A stretch of DNA of 56,311 nucleotides, taken from contig JAYMSP010000357.1 in the NCBI GenBank assembly GCA_036897095.1, positions 1 to 56,311 on the forward strand. Reading direction: 5' to 3'. This DNA comes from Plantago elongata. Taxonomy: Eukaryota; Streptophyta; Magnoliopsida; Lamiales; Plantaginaceae. Numbering within the stretch: the first letter of the stretch is position 1; each line of letters begins with the position of its first letter. Below the pieces are notes generated by a model, which had not been told where the DNA came from, ran no database searches, and saw only the letters and a list, made by a program, of their open reading frames with translations. The position numbers and the translations under genes were made by a program. Shown here piece by piece: positions 1 through 10,714 of this stretch.

Positions 1-73
1 GAACCATCACGAACCAGTAGATTCCGCCGGCGAGAACCAGTGTGGCCGTGCAGAGAAGAGTAAGAGTCTCCAT
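1..73 (-). CDS. Partial first exon of an unidentified membrane-anchored protein (runs off left edge)
   Basis: Reading leftward from an ATG at 71-73 in good context (AAAAATGGAG) gives 24 open codons up to the edge. They encode a hydrophobic N-terminus beginning METLTLLCTATLVLAGG and continuing IYWFVMV, which looks like a signal anchor or first membrane helix. The DNA to the right (74-195) is a purine/pyrimidine-biased leader, compatible with a 5' UTR. A different frame over 7-195 is also open, but it has low-complexity Ser/Phe-rich composition and I treat it as a shadow. The family cannot be named from 24 residues. The gene would be divergently oriented to the GST cluster. Confidence 0.45.
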   Translation of the reverse strand, partial: METLTLLCTATLVLAGGIYWFVMV

Positions 74-659
74 TTTTGCTTACTGGAGAAGAAAGGTGAA
101 GAAGCTGAGAGTGGAGTGGTGTTCTTGAGTGAGAGTGTGAGACTTTGAGTGGAGAAGAAAAGTCTTTGTAGATTTGAATTGAGTTGAGTTAACACTATAC
201 ACCGCTGGAGTTTAGACTAATTGCACTGGGATCCTTGAAGACGAAAGGATATTATCAAACTCTGACTTATAATAAATCTTTGTTCGCCTCAACTAAAAAC
301 TCTTTCAATTTAATTGAGTATATTTTACTTTAATCCTTCTTAATTTATATTTTTTTATTTAATAAATTTATGTTGAAAAAAACATAGTCTAAGTAGATTG
401 GTAGCTAATTAGTTTCAAAGTTTGATCAGGTCTGGTTGAATGTTAATGAATCAAATATACTCGAATCGACAATAAAATGAGCTTCAGTCAAACACGAGTT
501 ATATTTAAGCACCTTTCGAACAAGACGTGTTGAACAAACCCTTCCACCGGACACGACTAGTTAGGAAATTTACATAAGAACATTTCTTCTTTTGTAAATA
601 ATAAGATGAATTTTATTTACAATCTCGATAGTTTGAAGAAGAATCAATATTAAAAAAAA

Positions 660-741
660 ATTGAAACGGTAAAAAGGTGATTTGAACTCCCAACTTATTA
701 GTTAGAGTTGAAACATGTTGCGAAATGAGTTGCACTTCGTA
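660..741 (-). repeat. Decayed tRNA-derived SINE (family 2), minus strand
   Basis: The top strand reads GGTGATTTGAACTCCCAACTT, then TTAGTTAGAGTTGAAA and GAGTTGCACTTCG. Read on the minus strand this is the box A / box B layout of a tRNA-derived head, also seen more clearly at 10309-10392, 33764-33850 and 39352-39435. Box B is degraded, so this is an old copy. Boundaries are approximate. Confidence 0.35.
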
Positions 742-2704
742 TCAGTCAATATTAAAATCCACTATATACCATTCACGCAAGATTTGTGACCAAAAATATA
801 CGATTGTGATAGAAAACTTAAATATCATAATAATGAGAAGGAAAAATAAATTACCAAGTGAGGCACAATGTTTAAAATATTAGTATTCGACAAAATCTGA
901 AAATTAAATTAAAATTTTAAATTCACGTGATACGTTTCAATAACATATTTATGAATAATCATTTTATGTGTCTGTATTTAAGATCTCACTCTAACGTTGG
1001 TCTTGGATATACTTATCCAAATCCAAAGAACCAAGTCAATATTTTGTTGACTTTTGGGCTCGTTGTTAGATTGATGAATGTTTATGTGGGTACTTAATTG
1101 CAAACTTAGTATCTAATTGAGGTGTGATATGTAATTTATTTATTTATTTATTCATGATTTGATTTTGGGTTGGAAATTTGCGATGTGGGCCGTGGATTGC
1201 GGAAATCTGCACAAACGTTGTGTCACAAGTCAAATGGATTTCTTCTTTTTTTCTCATTAATTTTCTTTTTCGTGATTAAATTAAACGCGGTGATTACTCA
1301 TTTAATTAACAACAAATTAGCTATATTGAGGGCAAAAACACACTGTTGGACCGTTGGATGTTGGTCTTTACCATTTATTTTGAGGACAGAAATATTATAA
1401 AACTGATCACTAAATATAATACTCTATAAATCTCAATTAAAAGATTATCATTTTAATCTTTTTATATCAAATCACTTTAACCGCAACTGTTAAATCTTCA
1501 TTCAAATTAAAGACCTTTCGTTTATGTGAATCAAAATCATATAAACCGTGTGAAGTTACTTACCTCATTTTTTGTTCAGATTTTCTATCGTCAGTCAATA
1601 TGTCGCTCTGACAAACATTAGTAATCACGTCGACAATTAACATGCGGCATTGATCTCCATTATTATAAACCTGCTAATTGTTAATATATTTACATATTCT
1701 TTCCTTTTACTATATTTAAAAAATAGAATTATCAATTAAACAAACCGTCACAAAAGCATAAATAATTTCCATCAAATAAGCAAAAAAAAAAAAAAAGGGT
1801 CCTCTAAAAATTCAGACAATAATGGGTTCGTTGGAATCAAGCATTCTAGATCTTATTTAGAAGCCTACATTCAATATTTCAAATGTTAAGAATACATTTT
1901 TGTTTTTAAGTTGAAGAATAGAAGTTTAGAATCCTATATTTGATATAGGAACAGTAAAATCGTTTTCTACAGGGACTGAATTGAGCTTTTTGTAAATTCA
2001 AAGGACTATCATTTGGGAATTAGAATGATGCCAGGGACCAGTGATGCAATTTACAATACCAGGGACCAGTGTGACCTTAATTTCCAAAATAAAGTCCTTT
2101 AATTTTTCAAAAACTTATGTTAGGTCCCTGTAGCTTGAATGAAGTTTTGCAAAAAATGGTTTGTTCATTTCTGAATCAAACTGGGTTCTAACTTATGTTC
2201 TTAACACCAAGATAATTAGATTCATTGATTGATTTACGTGTGGGAAGACACAAAGCGACATATCGTTCTTTTAATTAATTTGTTTAAGAAATTTTTTTAT
2301 TATTTAATATATAATTAAATTTAAAAATATTATGACGACAATGAACGATAAGAGCAACAAGAGTAATATAAAATAGCTATTTGTTGCAAGATGGAACATG
2401 TAGAAGCTCAAAACAACTTTACACATTAGATCTTCGATAATAAGTGATTGATAATAGTCAGGACGACATATCGATCGACTGACGGTAGAATTTTATTCAT
2501 AACTTTCTTTCTTTTAAATGAAAATCGGTAAAAATTAAAGTGTTGCTCAAATTTCAAAAGCATATAAACTGACAATACATGTAGCTTTAATATAAGAGTA
2601 ATATTTTAATTGTTTATTATACGTGGGATAGTTTTGAATTTGGGCACACACAATAAGATTATGGAATGATTTTCCTTTAAACACATGGAGATTTAAGATT
2701 TATT

Positions 2705-2880
2705 TTTTTTAATTTAAAATTCATTCAGTTCAATTCGATTTAGTTATAATTTATACATTATTTTTAGTTTAGTTTCACTCAGCTTAATTTAATTTAGTTC
2801 GACTTAATTATACTTTATATTTTACTTCATTTTAATTCCATTCAATTAGTTCAGTTTGATTTATTTTAATAAATTTTAGT
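2705..2880 (-). repeat. Degenerate copy of the GAACT/AGTTC-rich MITE
   Basis: A stretch dominated by AGTTCAATTC, AGTTCGACTT and AGTTCAGTTTG words. Its central part (GTTCGACTTAATTATACTTT) corresponds in reverse orientation to the MITE at 32009-32175. No clear terminal inverted repeats remain. Confidence 0.35.
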
Positions 2881-2930
2881 TGGAGATGATATATCCTTAT
2901 TTTAAATTATCTTTCAATTAATTATATGTA

Positions 2931-3100
2931 ACCACATACGTAAACATCATGTGAAATGACCAAATTATCATTGGTGTCGTCATCACATACGCGTGCTTTA
3001 GAACACTAATCTGTCTTCTTTGTTTAACTTGACAATAATATCTTTGATTAACTTTACCATATATATAATCGGACATCTGTACTACCTAAGAACCATAACT
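2931..3100 (+). promoter_or_regulatory. GST copy 1 promoter with paralog-conserved blocks
   Basis: Block 1 (2931-2992) contains ACCACATACGTAAA, a TGACC word and ATCACATACGC. The same order and spacing occurs before GST copies 3 and 4. A TATA-like ATATATAATC lies near 3060-3069. The leader motif CTAAGAACCATAACT at 3086-3100 is shared by all four copies. TGAC/GTCA words recall TGACG (as-1-like) sites known in GST promoters, but I see no full as-1 element. Confidence 0.55.
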
Positions 3101-3155
3101 CAAACACAATCATTCTATAAACCAAAATCAAAAGGAAGGTATTCAACACTCTACA

Positions 3156-4127
3156 ATGGCACAAGCGAAGTTGCTCGGATCAGGGTATAGCCCATTTAGT
3201 AACAGAATCGAAGTCGTATTGAAGATGAAGGGGGTAGAATACGAATTCATGGAACAAGACTTGGTAAACAAATCACCCCTGCTTCTCAAGTCCAACCCGA
3301 TTCACAAGAAGATCCCAGTTCTATTGCATAACGACAATCCAATTGCCGAGTCTTTAGTCATCCTCGAGTATATTGACGAAACTTGCGATGGTCCGACCAT
3401 TATGCCAACAGATCCTTATGAGAAAGCCATGGCCCGGTTTTGGGCTAAGTTCCTCGATGAAAAGGTAATTTGTTCATTCACTCGTACGATTTACAGATAA
3501 TATAAACATGTTTTTCGTTTTTATATGTCATGCAAGATTTGTTTATCATTTAAGAAAACCTGCAAAACACATTTGAACATGTTACCTTACTACTTTTTTT
3601 TGAAACGGCGAAGATTACAACTATTCTACTCCTTTCCAACCCTATACTCCATTAGGGATCGAACTATGTACCCCTCCTTTCCGCTCCTGTTTCATTCCAC
3701 TGCACCACCTTATGATTCTCATGTTACCTTGCTATTAAGTTGGGATTTTTGATGAAAATGCATTTGTATTTGTACTCTTTAGTGTTGGCCTGCAATAAGG
3801 AAAGCTTTTACAAGCAATGGAGAAGAGCAGCAAAAGGCAATGGAAGAAGCTACAATATGCCTCAACTTTTTGGAGAATGAGTTGAAGGGCAAGAAATTCT
3901 TTGGTGGCGAAACTATTGGACTTGTTGATATTGCAGGCAATCTGATTGCTTATTGGGTTCCATTGATTGGGGAAATAGTTGGTGTCCAGGTTCTGTCTGA
4001 AGAAAAGTTCCCCAATTTGTTGAAATGGGCTGATGATTACGTTAACTGCAGCTCTGTTAAAGAAACTCTTCCAGACAAGGATGCATTGATCGAGAAGATC
4101 AAGACTAGGTTCAATCCTAAACATTAG
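3156..4127 (+). CDS. Tau-class glutathione S-transferase, copy 1 (two exons, 217 aa)
   Basis: Exons 3156-3464 and 3783-4127, joined in phase 0 across AAG|GTAATT and TTTAG|TGT. This two-exon layout is standard for plant tau GSTs. The N-terminal thioredoxin-like domain (residues about 1-80) has the catalytic serine at S12 in GYSPF, the [14 protein letters not shown] glutathione-site region and the [12 protein letters not shown] signature. The C-terminal helical domain (about 90-217) contains [17 protein letters not shown] and [14 protein letters not shown]. Family role: cytosolic conjugation of glutathione to electrophiles, herbicides and stress products; the specific substrate is unknown. The usual DETW is DETC here. 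AATAAA occurs at 4269-4274. The intron holds a SINE. The start is fixed by alignment with copies 3 and 4. Confidence 0.95.
3578..3734 (-). mobile_element. tRNA-derived SINE (family 1) with target-site duplication, in GST copy 1 intron
   Basis: Read on the minus strand, the element starts AAGGTGGTGCAGTGG (box A-like) and has box B GTTCGATCCC about 45 bases on. It ends in an A run, seen as a T run from about 3594 on the top strand. It is flanked by CATGTTACCTTACTA (3578-3592) and CATGTTACCTTGCTA (3720-3734), a 15-bp target-site duplication with one mismatch. The insertion is antisense within the intron of an otherwise intact gene and leaves both splice sites untouched. Confidence 0.8.
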
Positions 4128-4492
4128 AAGTTGAGAGTTGGAGTTGTTTGCTTGGATTAATGGGAATAAGTCGGGATGTTGAGTTTCCGCTTGTACACCC
4201 TCTAGTATGATATGTGGAACTTATGTATCATTTTTATTAGAGAATGTATCAGTAGTTACGTAACATTTAATAAATCGTTCTATTACTGGATTTGAGATGG
4301 ACATCTTTTTTTTCTTGTTCTCCCTTTATAATAAGTCTAGTTGATGTTAAATTAAAGAGTTTTGCATGTGAACTGACCAAATTATCCTGACTTTGATTGT
4401 TGTTGTAACATCCTCAGAACATTAATTTATGATACAATCAACCACTTCACTTATTTCTTCAACTTGGTACATAAACAAGAGTTGAGCTTCTC

Positions 4493-4538
4493 TATGAAAT
4501 CCAACATTATTAGCAGAACCTACCTAAGAACCATAACT
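4493..4538 (+). promoter_or_regulatory. Decayed promoter/leader of GST relic copy 2
   Basis: The position matching TATAAAA in copies 3 and 4 reads TATGAAA (4493-4499), so the TATA box appears lost. The shared leader motif CTAAGAACCATAACT remains intact at 4524-4538. This shows the relic arose by whole-gene duplication, not retrotransposition. Confidence 0.5.
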
Positions 4539-4590
4539 TGATCGTACACAAATCATTCTATGTCAAACCGAAGATAATCCACGCTCTACA

Positions 4591-4782
4591 ATGGCGCTAG
4601 TGAAGTTGCTCGGAGCATGTATTAGACCGTATAGTCACAGAATTGAAGTACGGTTGAAGATGAATGGTGTAGAATACGAATTCATAGAACAAGACTTTGT
4701 TGACAAATCACCTCTTCTTCTCAAGTCCAACGGTTCACAGAAAGATTCCGGTTCTATTAGAACTGGTACTTATTTCAAATGA
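4591..4782 (+). pseudogene. Tau-class GST relic, copy 2 (truncated, frameshifted, catalytic Ser lost)
   Basis: The first ~47 codons match the N-terminal domain of the neighbouring GSTs ([24 protein letters not shown]). Three defects are visible. (1) The catalytic serine position is arginine (ACIRPYS against GYSPFS or WASPVC in the others). (2) A two-base deletion after the Lys-Ser-Asn codons shifts the frame; an NPVHRKIPVLL-like sequence can be read in the alternative frame. (3) Homology stops soon after, with no remainder of exon 1, no intron and no exon 2. The current frame ends after 63 residues. It lies between intact copies 1 and 3 in the same orientation, so it is best read as a dead tandem duplicate. 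Confidence 0.9.
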
Positions 4783-5127
4783 AAAAAAGAAAAGAAAAGA
4801 AGATATGAGACTTGAACATGTTTTTTATATACATAACTACAAAATATGCATTTTAATATAGTTAGTATTAATTACTTTATTAGTTTCAACGTAATTGACA
4901 TTTTAATAATGGTAGAAGATTTTACGGGTAAGTCACTCGAACGAATAGCTTATAAAATATTACGTGCTATGTGAAGATTAATAAGTGACAATGTTCTTAA
5001 TTTCAGTTGCATTTTTTTTTTCAAATTAACTATTCACGAAAACTTTATTTAGATCAAAATAACTCAATTTTAATTTAGAAAACAAATACTCCATATAATT
5101 TTAGATTTGATCCATTTGTGTTATGTC

Positions 5128-5347
5128 ACCACATACGTAAATAACAAATGACCGAATATTGTTAGCTGTTGTAATCACATACGCCAATTTAAGTTCATTG
5201 AAATAGTCAAACTAGGAACATTAATTTATTTATCATTCAATCAACCACTTTAATTAACTTATATTATCATATATTATCATCTTGGTAAACAAGTTAAGCT
5301 AGCTTCTCTATAAAATCCAACATCTGTAGAACCTAGGAACCATAACT
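5128..5347 (+). promoter_or_regulatory. GST copy 3 promoter with paralog-conserved blocks
   Basis: ACCACATACGTAAA begins at 5128 and ATCACATACGC ends at 5184, in the same order as before copy 1. TATAAAA lies at 5309-5315. The leader motif, here CTAGGAACCATAACT, lies at 5333-5347, and the ATG follows at 5404. Confidence 0.6.
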
Positions 5348-5403
5348 CTCACACAAATCATCGTCAAATACTCAATTAAACGGAAAATAGTCCAAACCCT
5401 ACA

Positions 5404-6722
5404 ATGGCACAAGTGAAGTTGCTCGGGACAAGGGTTAGTCCATATAGTAACCGAATTGAAGTGGGGTTGAAGATAAAGGGCGTGGAATACGAATTCATAG
5501 AAGAAGATTTGGTGGACAAGTCACCTCTTCTTCTCAAGTCCAACCCAGTTCACAAGAAGATTCCGGTCCTGTTACACAACGACAAACCCATTGCTGAGTC
5601 TTTAGTCATCCTTGAATATATTGACGAAACATGGGATGGTCCGACCTTTATGCCAAAAGATCCTTATGAGAGAGCCACGGCCCGATTTTGGGCAAAGTTT
5701 CTTGATGAAAAGGTAACTTGTTCGTTTACTTGTAGGATTTAGATATAATATGCTTTTTCTTTTAACATATTCACATTTTAAGTAAATTTCGCACTTAAAT
5801 ATATTTGTTATAACAATATATACATGTCGAGTTTACTTTATTATTTTATTATGAATACATAGTTGATGATGTAAAATTATATAATTGTTCTTAAAATGTT
5901 AAAGATCAATAAGTTAACAATTTTTATATATTTTTTAAAATAATAAAACTGGACAATTTATATTGGACGAATGGAATTTGTCCCTATCAAGTTTGGTTGG
6001 CTAAAATGTACAAAAGTCCATATGTTCTTGAAATACTATTTACGGATATTCTTATATTCTTTAAACCACATCAAAAGCCTTTATACTCTTTAAAACTCTA
6101 TCATAATTTAAATTGGATTTTTTTGCAAGTTTGCAAAACTTTAAAGAATATAAAGGTTTAATCATGAAATTTAAAAACACAAATGTAATTCGTACACATT
6201 TCAAAAGAATATAAGGGCTTAAATTTCCTGCATTTTACCTAAGTTTGATTCTTTCATCCAAATTCGAATTTTACTGTGAAACAAAGCAAATCGCACACAT
6301 CGAATGTAGTGATCTTACCACATTATCTCATATTTCCCAAGTTAAATTTTGTGAAAAAAATGTATTTGTTTCATCAGTGTTGGCCTGCATTGAGTAAAAT
6401 TTCAACAAGCAGTGGAGAAGAGAAAGAAAAAGCAATGGAAGAAGCTATGGGATTGCTAAACTTATTGGAGAATGAGATTAAGGGCAAGAAATTCTTTGGT
6501 GGCGAAACTATTGGACTAGTTGACATTACAGCCCATTTGCTTGCTTATTGGATTCCAATATATGGGGAAGTATTTGGTATCCATATTCTGTCTGAAGAAA
6601 AGTTTCCCAATTTGTGCAAATGGGCTTATGATTTTACTAACTGCAGCAGTGTTAAAGAAAAGCTTCCAGCCAAGGATGTAGTGATTGAGAAGATCAAGAC
6701 GAAGTATAATCATGTAAATTAG
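5404..6722 (+). CDS. Tau-class glutathione S-transferase, copy 3 (two exons, 217 aa)
   Basis: Exons 5404-5712 and 6378-6722, spliced AAG|GTAACT to ATCAG|TGT in phase 0 exactly as in copy 1, with a 665-base intron. The N-terminal domain has S12 in [20 protein letters not shown] and [14 protein letters not shown]. The C-terminal domain has [18 protein letters not shown] and [14 protein letters not shown]. All landmarks for a functional tau GST (cytosolic glutathione conjugation or peroxide reduction) are present. An in-frame open stretch upstream of 6378 is intron sequence, since the paralogs splice at the same TGTTGGCC. The 3' UTR carries a SINE relative to copy 1, and AATAAA lies at about 7046. 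Confidence 0.95.
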
Positions 6723-6749
6723 GAGTTAAAAGTTAAAACATTTTGTTTG

Positions 6750-6862
6750 TGTAAGACAACAAAGCGCAGCTCAGTTAAAGAAACGATTCAATTCCAACCA
6801 ATAGGTATGAAGTTCGAGTCATCCTTTAACCGTTTTGAAAGAAAAAAAGAAGTTTATTTGGG
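6750..6862 (+). mobile_element. tRNA-derived SINE (family 2) in the 3' UTR of GST copy 3
   Basis: Box A-like AAGCGCAGCTCAGTTAA and box B-like AAGTTCGAGTCATCC are followed by TTTAACCGTTTTGAAAG and an A-rich tail. In copy 1 the 3' UTR runs directly from a GTTTG word into AATAAGTCGGG. In copy 3 the same two words are separated by this ~110 bp, so comparison between paralogs shows an insertion after the duplication. Confidence 0.6.
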
Positions 6863-7502
6863 TTGGAAAATAAGTCGGGTGTTGAGTATTTGGACTCGTA
6901 CACCTCTTTCATATAACATGTGGACTTACGTGCTATCTGAGAGGAGTGTATTAGTAGTTCATACTATTCACATCATGAATGTATTATTGGACTAGATTGT
7001 AATTGCGCTACAATATAATGGTTTTGTTGTATAAGTTTATGTAACAATAAAAAGTACTATAGTAAAGTTGGTGGTTTCCAAATATCTATGATGTATATCT
7101 TAGTTCTATGACATTACCTTACATGATTTCGTAGTTTATATTGATAGAATGTCGTCTTTAGATAACGACTTTTGGGAGCGAATAAATAGATAAGTGATGT
7201 AGCTAGTGAAATTTCGGGTGGAAAGTTGTTAGTTATATATTCGTAAGCAAGTTCACTTGAAGATCCGAAGAGACTCTTTGTCATTAGAGGAAAAAAAGGC
7301 GGTGCTTTAGGCTTACAAATTCTTATACTACATAATAAAATGTACTACCAACAACGATATCAAAATTACAATTCGATACCAGAAACAAACTTTAAAACCC
7401 AAGTCCCTAAATGCAGCTAATAAAACAATGACCTAACTCGCTATTTGGTTTATCTTTGTTCACTTCTTTCTTCTCTAGGTATTCACATTTTTATGAGTTT
7501 AA

Positions 7503-8649
7503 TTATTTGAGTGGAGCTCTTCGGGGGATCCCCTTTCGACTCTTGACTCTCATGGACTTGCCTTTAGTTAACTCCCGCTCAGACGAGGAGGATTCACATT
7601 GTAACATTGGCAATGAGCTCTTAAAATCGGGTAGTTGAGAGTCAGAGAGTTCTGTCGTATTTTCTGCCATGGCTAAGGTGGAAGCTTCGCAGTGTACTGA
7701 GAAGAAAGAGCTTTGATGTGTAAGTGTTACACCGGACCCTTCAGTCATGTCTTTCTGCAAGAAAGTAGGATTATAATCGTTTACTTTAGAAAAGAAAACG
7801 AATATATTTCAACACTGAATATAAAATAAAATAAATGTAAGAAATCTACGATTATTCAAGTTTTATAATTACCTTGCAAGCAATAGAGCAATATCTGAAA
7901 CCAGGGTCTTTGAGGCATCGACGACAATTAATACATGTTTGTATATTTTTGCAGGTTTTCGGAGAGGCTTGATTATCGGGATGAAGGTACAACACCTTGT
8001 GGTGATTGTTAACATATTGTTGAACATAGGAAACATCCCAAAACTCCTTCATGCACTCGACTCTTACGGCTGCCCTCCTCGATGAAGCAAATACCTGAAT
8101 GTTAGAGTCGGCTAACTTATAAGAACAATGCATAGGCCTAAGATGTGGGGGGGGGGGAGAGGAGGAGAAGAAGAAGAAAGAACAATGGAGAAAGAAAGGA
8201 TAAGCCCGAACAAGTATCCGAGAAAGCAATAATACGAAGAAATTTTCAAAGGCAAACAATCTATATAAATTAAAGACCTTTCATAAAACACTAAGTTTAA
8301 GGCAAACAATCTGTTCAAGTACTTAAATAACAGTAAACGATGTCCCAGAAAGCCAAAACACATCAACCAAAAGCACCCAAACACGGAAACAATTTACGGA
8401 CGGTATATAACTGAAGGAATTTAATTGTATGATGATTCCGATTTCAAATACTTACTCGAATAAATTTGTGATTCTGGTGCTCCGTAGATTTCTCCCAACA
8501 CTTCTCGCAACGGGTGGTGTCTTGCAATGGTGACAGTAGTGAGTTCCATGTCGGCCGGGAGGATGTTTAGTACTGTTGCAGGATGCATCATCTGTGTAGA
8601 ACTTAATTCTTAGCCATTCATCCAAGTCGAAACATGTCGAGATACTCAT
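7503..8649 (-). pseudogene. PLATZ-type zinc-finger transcription factor gene with a one-base frameshift in exon 1
   Basis: Three exons on the minus strand: 8649-8456, 8094-7873 and 7754-7503, with GT-AG borders (CGA|GTAAGT, CAG|GTATTT, AAG|GTAATT, TTGCAG|AAA). Exon 1 gives EWLRIKFYTDD then THYCHHC. The match then continues in another frame as RCEKCWEKSTEHQNHKFIR. Exon 1 is 194 bases, one short of a whole number of codons, which fits a single-base deletion right after THYCHHC. Exon 2 is the PLATZ core (VRVECMKEFWDVSYVQQYV, CINCRRCLKDPGFRYCSIACK). Exon 3 ends KSRKGIPRRAPLK, a typical PLATZ C-terminus. PLATZ proteins are plant-specific zinc-dependent DNA-binding proteins that repress A/T-rich promoters. 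Either the gene is recently broken or the base is a sequencing error: everything after the shift is intact. An extra upstream exon is possible, because AG follows TGC just before this ATG. Confidence 0.8.
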
Positions 8650-8979
8650 CTTGATTCTCACAAGTCTATTGAATTCTAAGATACTGCATTACAGTTTTTA
8701 AACTTGAATCATGATAGTTTTATTTATATAGGATTTTTTTATTTCCCAATTCTATAAGGAAAAGTATAATGTATTCAGGAAAGGAATTATATTATAAATA
8801 CAAGTTTCGAACCTAACCAAACACGGATTCTACTCAGTCCGGTCAGCCTACTGTTAATGCGGAGAATGAATCGTGAGGCTTTGCAAAACCAACAGGGGCA
8901 GAGCAGTGATACTGGTTGAAAGGGGGTGTTTTTATGGCGGGTTTTGCATGATTCCATTCCCGTGGCAGGATAAGTTCCG

Positions 8980-9396
8980 GTGCTCAATAAGGTGGCTAAG
9001 GATGTTTTTGAGCTGGTCGTGGGCTTCTGCTGGAGCTTATGGAGTAATAGGAACAAACAGGTTCGTAAAAAAAATGTGGTTACGAGTTCCTTTGTTCGAA
9101 ACTACATTAGTCGGTATAAAACAGCAAAGAAACAGTTCAGCGGTCGACCTTGTGCACAGGTGCAGCAAGCTACGTGGTTTGCTCCGCCCTCAGGTTCACT
9201 CAAAGTTAATTTCGACTCTTCTATAAGCCGCTTTCTGCCAAAGGCAGGGGCAGGGGTCGTGGTCAGCGACTGCAATGGTATGGTTTTAGCATGGGAGCAC
9301 AAGGAATTCGAGCATATTCAAGAACCGGAAGTCGCTGAAGCTTTGGCAGCAAGAACAGCGGTTCAACTGGCTGTGGCGAAGAATGATGATGTTTAG
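8980..9396 (+). pseudogene. Retroelement-derived RNase H-like (RVT_3) fragment
   Basis: The open frame of 138 codons contains the plant non-LTR-type RNase H pattern: SLWSNRNKQVRKK (the common linker), WFAPPSGSLKVNFDSS (usually W.PP..G..K.N.DG), AGAGVVVSDCNGMVLAW (the usual G.V.RD..G) and EVAEALAARTAVQLA (AEA.A...AL..A). The frame stops after NDDV, just before the expected third acidic block and the last third of the domain. The catalytic first Asp is present, in NFDSS. No reverse transcriptase lies upstream, so it is an isolated fragment of a LINE ORF2 or a dead RNase H-like gene. It sits between PLATZ and GST copy 4. Confidence 0.65.
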
Positions 9397-10459
9397 ATAA
9401 CTAATCCTAATGCTGTAGATTATGATTAATGAGTTTTATAACTTCTTTGCAAATCAAAGTAATTCAAAAGGGACTTGTTTGGAACCTATTCTTAATGTCC
9501 AAGTCCCAATTCCCAACCTTGAATGAAACAGACCAATCTTTTTTTTTTTTTATAAGAGTCCAGTTTCTGATTCTGAAATCTGGAAGCCGTTTGCTCAATT
9601 GGATCAAACAGAGCACCTGTCCTGATGGGTTGGAACCGGGTTTCTTCGAACGAAAAATAACGCTCCATTCGTTCTAAAATGTAATTGAAATTGTTAATTT
9701 TATAAAATAATAAGCAAGTATCAATTATGAGTTCAACCGGTGAACCTAGTATTAGTTGCACTTGCAACATTTAACACTTAGCTGGAATTTTCTTCACAAG
9801 AATTTTCCGTGATAAATTTTTTATTGATACGAATTAAGAGCATAGGGAATATTTTCAACCAACAATTACAAAGAAAAACGTCAACGCCATATCACAAGTG
9901 CTAGATTACATCAATCAAATATCTAAACCGGATACAATCAAAAAAGATTACACAAACTCCATATCTCCGCACCAAAATGCTCAGTCATCAAGGAATGCTC
10001 AGTATCCACCATTCAATAAGAATCTTCAAACTCGATTCCAGTTTCATACTAAGAAAAATTCCACCATCAATTTCTGATAGCGTTAAAGAAACAATTATGA
10101 TTATTCGTTATATGTGTGCATTGTACAATAAAAATTTAATAATATCGTTGGAACTGATAAAAAATATTTTATAGAGTTTATTTTTATATATATAGAGTTT
10201 TTTCCAAAAATGTTTATACATAAGATGAGATCATAAATAAGTATTTTGTTTAGAGGAATTTTTAAGATATACTAAAATTCGGGACACATAAAATGATATT
10301 TTTTTATAAAGGTTAAAGAGTGACTCAAACCTCCGACCTACTAGTTATAGCTGAAGTGTTTTACCCATTAATTTGCGTTGAACTGCGTCAATGATATGAA
10401 ACTTTTTAAGAGAAAATAGAGTATAATTTCAGAATTAGATTTTCCTTCCATGTTATGTC
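9397..10459. other. Intergenic; one SINE relic, otherwise nothing recognised
   Basis: AT-rich DNA between the RNase H fragment and the promoter of GST copy 4. Short open frames at 9429-9677, 9492-9770 and 9977-10174 have no family features. Confidence 0.5.
10309..10392 (-). repeat. tRNA-derived SINE relic (family 2), minus strand
   Basis: The top strand reads GGTTAAAGAGTGACTCAAAC, then CTCCGACCTACTAGTTATAG and GCGTTGAACTGCGTCA, preceded by a T run. On the minus strand this is a box A / box B head followed by a TCACTCTTTAACC segment and an A-rich end, as in 33764-33850. Confidence 0.5.
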
Positions 10460-10652
10460 ACTGCATGCGTAAAAGAAAGTGACATCCAAAATTTGATTGC
10501 TGCATGTCCTAATCACATACTGGTCAACCTTGGAATAGTAATTTATCAAAGAATGAACCACTTAATTAACTTAGAAGAAATCTCTTCATCTTCGTAAAGA
10601 AGCTAACTTCTCTATAAAAATTGAACGTCTGCACCATCTAAGAACCATAACT
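10460..10652 (+). promoter_or_regulatory. GST copy 4 promoter with paralog-conserved blocks
   Basis: ACTGCATGCGTAAA (10460-10473) corresponds to ACCACATACGTAAA of copies 1 and 3. ATCACATAC follows at 10512-10520, TATAAAA lies at 10613-10619 and the leader motif CTAAGAACCATAACT at 10638-10652. Confidence 0.55.
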
Positions 10653-10714
10653 CACACACAAATTATTTTACAAGCGAAAGTTACCGAAGATAATGCGCAT
10701 TTGATATATCTACA

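Larger units (their letters stand above)
74..3155. other. Intergenic, AT-rich, with decayed repeats; no gene recognised
   Basis: About 3 kb without a recognisable coding region. It contains the promoter side of the left-edge gene, a faint tRNA-derived SINE relic near 660-740, a degenerate copy of the GAACT-rich MITE near 2705-2880, and the upstream region of the first GST gene. The short open frame at 1170-1400 has no family features. Confidence 0.6.

Noticed and set aside
6276-6377. Open frame running into GST copy 3 exon 2 from the left
   Set aside because: The acceptor TCAG|TGTTGGCC is conserved in copies 1 and 4, so this stretch is intron that happens to be open.
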